A DNA stretch of 64,000 nucleotides from Zopfochytrium polystomum (taxonomy: Eukaryota > Chytridiomycota > Chytridiomycetes > Chytridiales > Chytridiaceae). Location: positions 1 through 64,000 of the forward strand of contig JAIVFJ010000071.1 of NCBI GenBank assembly GCA_025765615.1, written 5' to 3'. The notes under the pieces are model-generated. The model had not been told where the DNA came from and ran no database searches. It saw only the letters and a list, made by a program, of their open reading frames with translations. Below are positions 38,245 through 49,673 of this stretch, in pieces. How positions within the stretch are numbered: position 1 is the first letter of the stretch; each line of letters starts with the position of its first letter. The position numbers were made by a program, and so were the translations under genes.

Positions 38245-40615
38245 ATGCTCGACGCCCTCAACGGCAGCGGAAGCGGCCGGCGCCGCGGCACCCCGTCGCC
38301 GTCGCCCAACAACGGCATCGGCAGCGGCGGCCTGTCCCTCCCGCGGCTCACCCCGATCGCCGCATCGCCGCAACGCGGCGTCGCCGTCAGCCCCGGAACC
38401 AGCGGCAGCGGGCTGTCGCTCTCCCTCGGCCGGCGGCGGAGCCCGTCCCCGTTCGGCCGCTCCGTGTCTCCGCTAAACCCGGCGGAGGCGGCGGCGCCGT
38501 CGCCGTCACCTTCGGGATCGGCTCCGGTGACGTTCCTGGAGGCGATTGCGGGCGACACGCGGCCGCGGTTCGGATTCGTTCTGTTTCGGCGGCGGCCGGT
38601 TTCCGGCAGCGGCGGCGGAGGCGGCGGGACGGCGTGGGGCCCACACGTGATGGTCCTGACGCGGAACGCCGAGCTGCGGTTGTTCCCTGTTCCTTCTGGC
38701 GGGACGGCGGCAACTTCTTCTACTACTTCAACGTTGACGACGGCGGCGGCGGTGCAAGTGGTTCTGCAGTCGCGGTGTGTGGCGTCGCAGACGGTGACGG
38801 ACGGCACGGCGGTGCGGGTTGCTGTGGACGACGGTCTGTCGGTATTGGTGGTCGGGAGGGGCAGCGGAGCCTGGACGATCGCGCAGTGGGAGGGGGCGGA
38901 GGGTTCGCCAGTTTCGCGGGCGGTGGCCGGATTTGTGGTGGCGTCGGCGCCGTCCCGGTCGGGTGGAGGAGATGAGTTGGAGGTGAGGGGGGAGGTGGTG
39001 GAGGCGTGGGTGGAGGTGCTGCGGCCGCTGACTGGGCTGGGACGCGGGCGGGCGCGGGAGCATGAGAAGCAGGCGTGGGATGAGAGAAAGAGGAGCGAGC
39101 AGGAGAAGATTCTGGTTGGGGACGGCGACGGGAAGGGGCTTGGGTTTCTTGCCAACCAGGCGGAGGTGACGGTGAAGGCGGCGGCGGCGGCCAAGGAGGC
39201 GGCGGAGGCGGCGAAGAAAGAGGTTGGGGAAGCCGCGAGGACCGGAAATGGCGAAGGACGGAAGGGGCGGAGCAAGGACGGAAGAGGAGGCCTTGGGATC
39301 GGGCGGATGCGTTCGTTCGAGAACGTCATATCCGCCGTCGGCCTGCGCCGATCCCCAGAACCTAGCGGCGGCGGCGGCGGCGGCTTGGAACAGGTCGGTG
39401 CGGCAAAGGCGGGCTTGACGCTCGGCGTGCCAGGCGGCAATCCGGGCCTCGACCCGCCGTGGAATCGTCCTCGCGCAGCGTCATCATCGCGTGGGGGCGG
39501 CGCAACCGACCCGCCGCGAAAGCGAGACGCGAGTGCCAACCCGACCCTCGAGCCGCCGCAACTCCAACCACGGTCGTCCTCATCGCCGCGCGGTGGCGGC
39601 GACGCGGCGGCGACTCCCAGCCTTGATCGATACCAGACCCCATCGTCCAAAGGCGGCGGCAACACCGACTCTCGAGCGCCTGCACATGGTAAGAGCCTTC
39701 ATCCTCGATACATTAGCTGAGTCCGCCGTCAGACGCTTTCCCTTCGCAGCGACCGCGTCCCGCGCGCTCGCCGCGCGCATACTCCCCCGAGTCGATCCCC
39801 TCGGCGCCGCCATCATCGTCGTCATCGTCGCCGTCGCACCGGACTCTGCAGCACGCTTTCCCATCGCCGCCTTCCAGCAACAGTTCCCCCAGGCCACGAC
39901 GGCAGCCGAGCCCGCACCCATCCTCGCAGCCGCAGCCTTCGCCGCAACGGTCCCGCGAACACAACCGAGACCGGCGGTCGGGATCGCCCGAGGAGCCCTC
40001 CGCGTCGTACTCGTCGCGGAGGCAACAACAGCCGCAGGCAAACAGCCGTCACCAAGACCACAGCTACAGCCCGCGCGGATCCTCGCCCGATGACTACATT
40101 TCCTCTTCACGCAACGAGAACTCACGACGCCACCGGGACCAAGAACGGAACCCGCACCACCGCCGTTCCCCCTCGCCTCCTCCTCCTACCGCACCCACGA
40201 GCCTCTGCGCCACGACTCCCACCAAAACTCCCACCAGCACTCGAGCCGCGGCGGTTCCTTCCCGGACTCGCCGCTCCAAAAATTCGAAGCTCGGTTCGGC
40301 AAGCCTGCTCTCACAGCGCCGCCGCGGACGCACAGCGCTGGACCCACGCGCGTCTCTTCCTCCCCGCCACCGTCCGCGGGGTCCTCTCGGTCCCGCGTGG
40401 TCGTGGTGTCCGGTAGCGACGGCGGCGGCGGGGACCGGGACGGGTCGCGGGTGATAGCGTCGAGCCCGCGGACGTCGTCGCTGGCGGGCTCGCCGCCGAC
40501 GGTGTCGCGGCCGCCGCCGTACGCGGACGCGGTGCGGGCGAGAGGCGGTGGGCGGTGGGAGTCGGGGTCGGGGGAGGGCAGCAGGGAGGGGGTACAGGGG
40601 AAGAGCCGGTGGTGA
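38245..40615 (+). CDS. PH-like/PPPY family protein 4, with an intron and an apparent frameshift
   Basis: Starts MLDALNG. Exon 1 (38245-39688) has a Ser/Pro/Arg N-terminus, then the core from residue 95: TFLEAIAGD..RFGFV, WGPHVMVLTRNAELRLFPV, DGTAVRVAV and VEAWVEVLRPLTGLGRGRAR. It also shares the RSFENVISAVGLR and LGVPGGNPGLDPPW modules with protein 1, its closest relative. A 44-nt intron 39689-39732 (GTAAGA..GTCAG, phase 1) leads to frame-consistent Ser/Pro/Arg text to about 40180. The rest, SPLQKFEARFG, SRVIASSPRTSSLA and SRPPPYADAV, is in a different frame with no GT..AG between, which implies one missing base within 40094-40190 or a real lesion. Correctly joined length would be about 775 residues. 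It is the only plus-strand member. Confidence 0.75.
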
Positions 40616-41740
40616 GTGAGACTAGGGGAGGGGAGGTTTGCCCATTGCCACCCATGCACTTGCCCGCCTCTTGAGTGCATTCAAACAACCGACGGAAGAA
40701 TGTCTCAAAACCGACATCTGAATAAATTTACCTATTACCTCTCATTGCACGCCTCTGGATGATTTCAAACGGCACACTTTGTTGAAGAGTAAAGCGAGCG
40801 GGAGCACAAGATTTCATGGCAGAAAACTTTCAAACCACGGCCAAATAGAAACACTAGCACCGGTACGCCCAGTTAAATACGGCTAGTGCCGTTGAAGAAA
40901 GGGTTGAAACCACAATTTTTGTATAGAGTCAAACGCGACATCGTTCTGATCACGGTCAACATCGCGGTCAACAAAGCAAAGCAGATGCTCCGCTATTGTA
41001 GTTCCCTAATCAAAAAGCTTCATATTCTTCAGCAGTACATAGTCCACCGCCGTGATTTCTTTCAGGTTCGGGCCCCAACAAGAAAGGAGAAAGAATTCGA
41101 TGCTGAGCGGAAAGTGATGAGAAGTTAGAGTTGGTTTCGACCCGGAGTCGGACGACTACTCGCACTTTCGCAACCTTCGCCTATTTCATTCACGTCCTTG
41201 ACTGGGAAGGGCCAAAACCAGTTTCTGAAAAAACAAATTTTCTTTCTTCTGCGAGGCAATAAGGACACACAAAAAAAATAAAGGACTCAACCAAGCAAGT
41301 TTATATCACTAGAAACCTCCCCCTTGCCCACCGACGCCTCGCCTGTCACACATCGCAACTGAAAAGTGGGGAGGGCCGATCTATGGGTGGTGGAGGTGTT
41401 GGGCAGCACAACGAGAAAACAGGTGAAAGATAAAAGAAAAGGGAAGCGCATTTTTTTCGGAGAAAGAGGCGGGGTCAACAAGCACAAAGCAAGATGGAAA
41501 CAAACAACAAGAAAGGTGTGGAGAAAACAAAATTTCGTTCGGTGGAGGGGTAAATCGCGAGTTTCGTGGCTGATAGATTGAGATTCAGAGAGAGAGAGGG
41601 AGAGAGAGAGAAAAAAAAGACACGCTGGGAGAGAAACGAGGGTTGTTGATAAGGAGTTACGAGCTGCTTGTGGACCGAATCGACCCACCGCACTCCGCAA
41701 CCCCCTCCTGTCCCCATTCACTTCCACTTGCAAGTTTCAT
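40616..41740. other. Intergenic region between family gene 4 and the kinase gene
   Basis: The two genes converge here. Low-GC DNA with short GA and A runs near 41585-41620. No gene seen. Confidence 0.5.
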
Positions 41741-44717
41741 TCACGCCGTCGACGTCGAATTCGGCAGCCGCAGCGCGCCAAACGCCTGCACCAGCATAAC
41801 GTACGCGGGCGCCTTTCTCTGCGCGACGCCCGGCGCGACGAGCGCGAGCGGGGTCTGCAGTTTCGGGGGGTTATTTTCAGCGAGGAACGGCGCGCCGGAG
41901 AGGTTCTTGACGCGCGGGCGCTGGGTGAGGGCGGACATCCTTCGGTTGAGGTTGACGAGGCGGGTGCCGGATTCCGCCGGGTATTCGTCGGCGTCGCGGC
42001 GGTCGAGGCCGGCGGCGGTGGAGTTTGTCGCGGAGGTGGAGGCGGCCGTGCTCTTGCAGACGTCCGAGGCGCCCTGGAGCTGAGCGGAGGCGGCGACGAG
42101 GACGAGGTTATCCGTGTTGACGACAAACTCAACGAGGTCAGCCGGGGCGGTCCCACCGTCGAAGCACTGGACGACGACGTCGATCCAGATCCTGACTGTT
42201 TCGTTTTTCTGGGACGAGCAGGTTTTCGGGTTCGCCTTGTAGGAGATGGCGATGCCGGCGTTGTCTGTGGCGAGGACGGTGAAGAGGTTTTGGTTTGGGG
42301 TGTAGGACTCTGCGATGAGGGCCTCGATGCCGACGGGCTGGGAGGTCTGGTCGAAGAAGTTGACCCAGAAGTAATAGTAAAAGTCGGATTGGGAAGAGCG
42401 GAGGTAGATTTCGTCGCAGAGGAGGGAGAGCTCGGTCGAAAGGACGGTTCGGGCGTTGGGGTTGTACGCGAAATCGAGCTCGCTGAGGCCGCCAAAGATG
42501 GAGGCGCCGCCAGTGAGCATCTGGGTGTCGGCAATATAGTGCGGTATGGTAGACGCGTTGGAGGGGAGCGGGGTGAAAATTGTTTTTCCCTTGATGGACT
42601 TGCGATCGGGGAGGATGGCGAGAAGGTCGTCGGGCGTTGATGGTTGCCCTGGAGGCATTGTGATTGGGGGTATCGACGCTGGGTACACGGTCGTCGAGAG
42701 GCTGTACGGGGTCGGAGTGGTCGTGTAGGTTGTGGTCTGCACCACAGTGGAGACGGATCCGTCGGCCAGTGTGGTTGCTGTCGTGAGGGTCGCCGTTCGC
42801 GTCAGGTCAAGGTTGATGAGCGGAACTGCTGTTGGCGTGGTAAATCCGCCGCTGGTCGCAGATGTGGGAGAGTTGCTGCTGCTGCCGCTGCTGGTCTTGT
42901 TTCGCGTAACCAAGACTGGAGCGATGATCGCCACAAGAACGGCCACGATCACGATCGCGAGGATGACACCTTGAATGCGAAGGTAATGGCGAGTTCAGAG
43001 GGTGGCAAGGCAGTAAAACGGTAAGTTGTTGTTTCCAACGATACCCACTGTAAAGACCAGCCCGTTTCTTCCACTGCGCGACCAACCGCGATTTCACGCC
43101 CTCGCCGCCGGCCGACTTCGCTGGAAGGAACCCGCCGTCGACAAGGAGCGACACGTCGCCGTCAGAGGAGATGCCTTTCGCCTTTCTGTCCAGCGCAGCG
43201 GCCGAGTTGGCTGAGTTGCCGCCAACGTTGTGTGGCACGCCAGGAAGGTCAACGGGAGCCGGCGGAATGGGCAGGCCATCCTGCATGGCCACGAGGGCAG
43301 CCAGGACCTCGGAAAACAGCGGGCGGTCAGTTGGAGTGAACTGCATGCACTTGGACATGAGCGCGGAAAACTCGTCGGGGACGTCGTCGGGGAAGCGCAG
43401 GGGGGGAAGCTCCTTCCTCTCGAGGTACGCGCGGACGACTCCGAAACGAAGCTGGTCGACGCGGATGGTGTACGGGCCCGCCCACGAGCCGATTTCGGTG
43501 AGGAGGACGCCAAAGGAGTAGACGTCGCAAAAGGCGGTGAACTTTGCGTGGGCGTCGTTGAGCTCGGGGGCCATCCACAGCGGGGTTCCCTTGGGGCCGC
43601 GCGCAAAGTCGCGCTCCATCTGCCGGTTCTGGGCTGCTTCCGTGTCGGCGGCGGCGGCGCCAAAGCCCATGGTGGTGGAAAGCGTTTCGGACTTTACAAG
43701 GGCGAGGCCAAAGTCGGCCAGCTTGGCGCGGATGCGGCCCTCAAGATCTTTTTCGCAAAGCACGTTCATGGACTTGAGGTCGCGGTGGAAGACGGGAGCA
43801 GGCTTGTGGTTGTGCAGGTAGTGCATGCCGCTGGCAATATCGACGGCGAGCTGCAGGCGGGAGGCGTACGGAGGCATCTGAATAGCGGCGTCGATGTCGG
43901 CGGGGTCTGCGGCGTTGGTATAGATTTCAAAGAGCGAGCCGAATGGCAGGTACTCCATAACGAGAGCGGACAGGCCGGGCTCGAGGATGACGCCATAAAA
44001 CCGGACGACTCGTGGGTGGTTGAGCTCAGAGAGGACGCGGGCCTCGCGCTTGAAGTCGAGGGCGACGCGGCGCGAGAGCGTGCGGATGATGAGTGTCTTC
44101 ACGACCACCGGGTGTTGGTCGTACGTAGCTCGGCGAACGACTCCGTAGCTGCCGGCGCCGAGCAAGCCCTCCTCGGAAGTGTCGATCGCGACGCGGGAGG
44201 ACGGAATGACGAATTTTGAGACGGACTCGTCTTCGTCGGACGCCCTGACGGCCGACGACGATTCGGAGATGGCGAGAACGGACGACGGAAACGAAGCCGA
44301 CGAGTGCGGGTTTGTGCCCTGCGACATGGAGAGGGCGCCGGAGCTTTCGTCCGTGTCAGACGCGATGGTGGCCGGCATGCGCGCTGCCGCGACAACGTTG
44401 GGGACGGTCGAAGCTGTCGAGAGGACCAGGGACGAAACAAAGGACGGGGCCGCAACCTCGGACGGCGGAGGAGGAGTAGACACGGTCGTCGCGAGCGGAT
44501 TTGCGGGAGCGTAGTCGTCGGTCAGTCCAGGCGCCGCCGCCGCGGTGGATGGATCCGAGTTGGTGGATGCGGCGCTGGAGGAGGAGGAGGAGGAGGGTGA
44601 GACATGGTGGGGAAGCTCGCTGGCGACGCCGGTGGGTGGTGCAACGGAAGACACAGCTGCAGAAGCAGGATGGTCAGATGAAGAGGCGGCCGAGGTCGCC
44701 GTCGCCGTCGCCGACAT
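41741..44717 (-). CDS. TKL-type membrane protein kinase with large C-terminal domain
   Basis: Two exons (44717-43049 and 42969-41741), 965 residues. The 79-nt intron (GTGGGT..TTCAAG) joins in phase 1 and rebuilds a helix. Residues 1-180 are Ser/Thr/Pro-rich. The kinase domain, about 184-460, has a glycine loop LLGAGSYGVV, VAIK-type Lys in HPVVVKTL, HRDLKSMNVL, DFGLAL and GTPLWMAPEL, so all catalytic residues are present; HRDLKSMN suits the tyrosine-kinase-like group. After a basic WKKRAG comes one transmembrane helix (VILAIVIVAVLVAIIAPVLV, about 558-577), a Ser/Thr stalk, and roughly 370 residues with cysteines and Asn glycosylation sites. If the kinase is cytosolic the C-terminal part is outside, the reverse of ordinary receptor kinases. 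Sensor function is inference. Confidence 0.85.
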
Positions 44718-44874
44718 GGTCCTGGTGGCGGTAGGTGTGGTAGCTGTGGGAGGCAGTGGTGGGCGATGAGGGAAGGAAGGAAGGAACGAAGGAAGGGCGC
44801 CGTCGCGTCGAGCAGCCGAGGGATTTCGTTGTTGTGCGAGGGTGGAGGGGGCCTGCGGAAGGGAGATAGATGGC

Positions 44875-44950
44875 GACAGAGACAGAGACAGAGGGCGAGA
44901 CAGAGGGAGGTAAGAGAGAGAGACAGACAGAGAGAGAAAGAGATCGATCA
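44875..44950. repeat. GA/GACA microsatellite upstream of the kinase gene
   Basis: Imperfect GAGACA repeat, 160-230 bp before the kinase start codon on the minus strand. Confidence 0.88.
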
Positions 44951-46280
44951 GTCTGTCTGCCTGCCTCTCTGACTGCAGCTTGCCATGCCAAGTGATGTGG
45001 TAACAAAAGGAGACAAAACGCGCGGCGGATTAGGAGACAAGAAGCAAGCCTTCCAAAACCGGCCACGGTGTCTGCTGCCTTTTCATGAAGCGTTTTGCAA
45101 TTTAGCACATTTTGGGTGTATTTTTTAGGTTGGGCAAGGAAGCCCGTTTTTATGAAAAATTTTGTGATTCCGTGCGCAGCCCCAAAAACGACGACGAAAA
45201 GAACGACAGATTCCGTCTCAAACAACCAAGAAAAAAATTTTCAGTTCATCGGGCTGGATTTTCTTCAGTTCAAAGGAAAGACAGGCCACCGTCAAATTTT
45301 TCTTTTTTTCTTTTCTTTCCTTTTTTTTTTTTTTTTTTTTTTTGTTCTGTTGTCATTTGGACAGCGAAAGACAGCGAGTGAGAGCCTTTTTGTTGCCCGT
45401 TTTGGACCTGTGCTTTTTGTGGTAGGGAAAAAAGCATACTCGCACGTGATCCACTTCATTTCCTGCTGCTCCACCTTTACCTTGCCATCTACCTACTTGT
45501 ATTGTATGCCCGAGTTTCGCTTGAATTCCTGGATCCGTTGTAGTTCTTCAAGTTTGGCATCGTGGGCTCTTGTTTGGCGCAGTGGCGTGCAAAGACTAAG
45601 AAAAAGCGAGAAAGATGAAGCCAGCATTAATTGCAAAGCAGAATCCATCAACAGAACCTAACGACGACGCGGTTGATTGGCCTCAACTGCAAATGCTACC
45701 TTTTCAGCAAGCCAGGACCAGAAGAGAGTGGCTATTAAAATGGCAGTGGCACCTGCACTGCTCTCTGGCAAGTGGATTACATCAACGAACAATGCCTAGG
45801 CAAAGAATAACACCTGACAAATAAAGCGACGAAATGTGCATAAATATTAGTTAATGTGGGGCAGTGAAGGCCGTAAAGAACCTCGCTCCCAACGCTGTGG
45901 CTGAGTGTTTCCTGGAATAGAGGCAAAAGAATCCAACGATCAAAAGGGTCGGATGTATGCTGTCGACGGCGGCGACGAAGCTCCTTGGCGGCAGTAGCAC
46001 ACATTTGAGTTAATTTTCTTTGGCGCGACTAATTGGTAACATTAGAAGGGATCGGAGGGCACTTTTGGTCCTGACTAGGGCGCAGCCGCAGCAGGTCGAG
46101 ACGACAGTAATTAATACCGGCAAAGGCTAAGGCTCGACGCCGCTGCGAGTTGCAAAAACAGAAAGGGAAATAAAAAACACCATGAAAATCGACTGGAGGC
46201 GGGCACAGCAAGACGGCGGTGTCTGTCGGAGAGTATTTTAAATATCTCCGCCGAATCTGAGTGCCGAGGAGCAGCGGACA
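44951..46280. other. Shared upstream region of kinase and Zn2Cys6 genes
   Basis: The two genes are divergent. The DNA is AT-richer with a T run at 45327-45343; open frames of up to 190 codons have no recognisable content. Confidence 0.5.
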
Positions 46281-46289
46281 TGGACAGAC

Positions 46290-46350
46290 GGCGACAGAGA
46301 GAGAGAGAGACAGAGAGTGAGAAAGAGAGAGAGTGTGTGTGTGTGTGTGA
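46290..46350. repeat. (GA)n/(GT)n microsatellite in the Zn2Cys6 gene leader
   Basis: GACAGAGAGAG followed by GTGTGTGT, ending 27 bp before the start codon. Confidence 0.9.
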
Positions 46351-46376
46351 GTACCAAACATCTTGGCACTTCTCCG

Positions 46377-49300
46377 ATGGACAGTCCCTTCGCCTACACC
46401 AGCGGCAGCGGCGGGAAGGCAGGGTCATCAGCGGTTCCAGCGTCTTTCGCCACTGCTCCTCGTGGCCCATCTCACACCGCCGTCGCCACCGGCCGTACAT
46501 CGGCGCAACCGCACGCCTCCCCTCCTGCACCGGCCCCACTTCCATCCTCCCTCTATCCCGCCGGCGGACCTCTGCGGCAGCACCCGCCTCTGCCGCCGCC
46601 GCCGCCGCTGCAACCACCGCAGCAGCAGCAACGTCCCCACTCGTGGTTCCAGCCCACCCACTTTGGCCCGCCGCCCTCGGTCGCCCAGTATTTGTCGCCA
46701 CCTCAGCCGCTGCCGCCGCCGCCGTCACCATCATATCCCGTGCTGATGCCGTCTCCACTTGGCCGACGCTTCGCGCAGCCGCCGTCAAGCAGCCCGTTTA
46801 GCACCTCGCCTCCGCCTCCGCCCTCCTTTTTCTCTGGCGCGGCATCGCCGGCGGACGTCGCACTTGTCCCAAACAGCTCCTTCATCGGCTCCGACGGTCG
46901 GGATGTGCTGTTCAACGCGGCCCGTTCGATGAGGAGCCAGAGGGTGTCCCGGAGATGGTACGGTTTTTGCGTGCGGGAGGGGCGAACAAAAAAAAATGGT
47001 GTGGCGGGGAAGGTTGTTCGGGCTCCTTCAATACGCTCCCCTCAGTCGACTCCGCCCAAACACTCAAATACGCACACCACACAACCACCGAACAACAAAA
47101 CCAAAATCAAAGGTCGTGCGAGCCGTGTCGCAAGCGCAAGCGCAAATGCGACGGCGTGCGGCCCAACTGCGGGTTCTGCGTGCAGCGCGGGACGTACCAG
47201 TTCTGCGTGTACCTCGGGTCAAAGTCGCGGATCGACCCGGTGCTCGCCCTCCGGCACCATGAGCAGATCGTCGCCGACCGCGCCGACTGGGAGGCCAAGA
47301 TCGGTAGAGTAGCGGCGGAGGCCCCGGCGGATCCGGCCCCCCGGGGGCCTCTACACCAGCACTAACCCGTGGCACCAAAACTTTCCTCAGCCCACATCGA
47401 CCCGACGTGGCTCGTGTCCCCCGCAACGCTCTCCGAAATGCTGGTCAAAGCGAGCCTCCAAGAAAACATCCTGCGCCCGAGCTACTACCCGGCGGCGGAC
47501 GCATCGTTGATGGCTTTGCGGTCGACGACGCTGGCGGCGCGGCCGGGGGCGGCGGCGGACGAGCAGGAGGTGCTGGTGGACGCGTTTTTCCGGCTGCAGC
47601 TGATTGTGATGCAGCTGGTGCACCGCAAGAGCTTTTTGGAGGAACGCGGGAGGGTGCCGGCGTTTTTGCAGTTAGGGTCTAATCGGGGGTTGATGGCGCC
47701 TTCAGAAGTCTTCATTGAACGCTCACCCAAACCTTTCACTAGGGCGGCCGTCTGCGCGATGGGGGCGGTGGACCCGACGCTGATGCATCTCCCGCGAGAG
47801 GTGCTGCAGTACTACTACGAGATTGCGCGCGCGCAGGCGATGGACGCATGCGACGACGCGTCCATCGTGACCTTGCAGGCGCTGCTGATCCTCGCAGACC
47901 TGTCGTTTCGTTGAGTCTCCGTTTTTTTCTTCTCCCCATCTTGTTTCTAACCCCCCCGTTTTGGTGGCATCCCTGCCCCACAACTCCTCCCTCCCCTCTG
48001 CCCCTAAACCAGACATTGGCAAGACGACAGCAGGGCGGCTGCTATACGGCGCCGCGTCGCGAATGGTGAGGTCGCCCTTTTGTTTGAGTTCTTAGAGTGG
48101 AATGCACTTGTTGATCACAACCCCCCGCAAACCAGGCACGGTTTCTGGAGCTCCACATCGACCCGGACGAGAGCTCGCCGCGCTTGTCGCCAGTCGAAAA
48201 GGAGGTGCGGCGCCGGTGCTGGTGGTACTGCTACATTGCCGAAAAGAGTTGAGACGCCCCCCCTTTTTGCCGTCTCCCGTCGATTTTCCCACTGAGTCAT
48301 CCTCTAACACTACCTCCCTACCCTTCCGCGCACTCATCTCACCCCGCCTCCCTTCAGCCACCTCCCTGATGACCATGCGACCCCCAATGAGCCGCACCCC
48401 AGCCGCCGTGCTCCCCCCGTGCCCCGACGCGCTCTGGCACTCGCTCGACGCCGCCGCCATGCATCCCCACCCACGCCTCCCGAGTGTTGAATCCACGTTC
48501 CCGCACTTTGCGGCTCTCCTCGAGATCCACCTCGACCTCGTCGAGCAGTGCGCCGCCGAGACCGCCTCCGCCGCCGCCGCGGCCTCGGCGCAGCGGCTCC
48601 GCGCGGCTGAGACTCGGCTGGCGGAGTGGCGGGCGGGGTTGCCCGCGGGGCTACCTATCGACGCGGAGGACGCGGCGCGGGCGGTGGAGCGGATGGCGGC
48701 GGGGGAGGCCGGTGGGGGGGAGAAAGCGTGGGAGCTGCCGTGGGTGGTGACGGTGGCGACGGTGTACCACGTGTCGACGGTTTACGTGGCGACGCGGAAG
48801 TTGCTTTGGGAGGTGCCGGGGGCGATCGCGGCGGGACGACGGCGGCGGCGGTTGCGGCCCGTCGGTGTGGAGGGTGGGGTTAAGGTGGAGGTGTGCGAGG
48901 AGCAGCGGGCGGCGGCGGCGGCGGCGGCGGCGTTCGACCGCGGGCTGACGGCGGCGGCGGCAGTGGGACGGGTCGCGGCGGCGCTCACGGCGGCGGCTGG
49001 GGGCAGGTGCCCGACGTTTGCAGCGCTGCCGGTGGTTGTTGCGGCGCGGTTCTGCATGTTTGCGGCTGCGGCGGCGGCCGCGGGCGGGATGCTGTTTGGG
49101 CCCACGGCGGGCGGCGGCGGCGACGAGGGCGGCGGCGAGGGGGTGCGGGAGGCTGTCGCGCGGGAGGCGTTGGCGGCGCTGGTGGGGCTCATGAGGCGGG
49201 ATGTGGGGGCGAGACCAGGATTTGGGGCGATATTGCTTACATTTGAGGATACCGATGGAAGTGGTGGTGTTGGTGGTGGGGGCGATCGGACTGCGGGCGA

Positions 49301-49673
49301 AAAGGCCGCGACACTGTCGGCGCTGGGGTCCTCGTCGCAGCAGCTGCAGCAGCAGCAGCAGTACTTTTCGATGGGTGAGGAGGCGGAGCGCGCGTGGCTT
49401 GACCAAAAGGAGATGGCGCGTCCGGCCATTGGCGCCCAGCTCCTGCGCCTTCAGGCGATGATTGTTGCGGCAGCAGAAGATGAGAGTGGGGAGGCGGGAC
49501 GAACAGAGACGACGGAGTTCGGTGGAGGTGAGACGGCCGTGGCTACGACAACAGAGTGGGAAGACGCATTTGCCGAGCTGATTGGCGAGAGCGGCGGCGA
49601 CGGCGCCGGCAGCGTGGGAGGCGGGGTGGATTTCGACCTCGCGAATTGGATGTTGGGAAGCAGGATGGGGTGA
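46377..49673 (+). CDS. Zn2Cys6 fungal transcription factor
   Basis: Seven proposed exons: 46377-46957, 47113-47303, 47391-47676, 47743-47909, 48013-48065, 48136-48247 and 48358-49673; 901 residues. All phases agree. The Pro/Ser-rich first exon leads to a binuclear zinc cluster in exon 2 (CEPC, then cysteines spaced 6, 6, 2 and 8), a basic KRKRK loop and an RIDPVLALRHHEQIVADRADWEAKI coiled linker. Exons 3-7 hold the fungal-specific domain: LVHRKSFLEE, AAVCAMGA, LLYGAASRM, RRRCWWYCYIAEK and TMRPPMSR. Intron 2 has a classic CACTAAC branch site. The 66-nt intron 47677-47742 is optional, since retaining it keeps the frame (923 residues). Two donors are GTTGAG. The target pathway is unknown. Confidence 0.88.

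Noticed and set aside
45095..45661. 188-codon plus-strand frame between kinase and Zn2Cys6 genes
   Set aside because: It passes through a 17-base T run that gives a phenylalanine block; no domain or splice structure.
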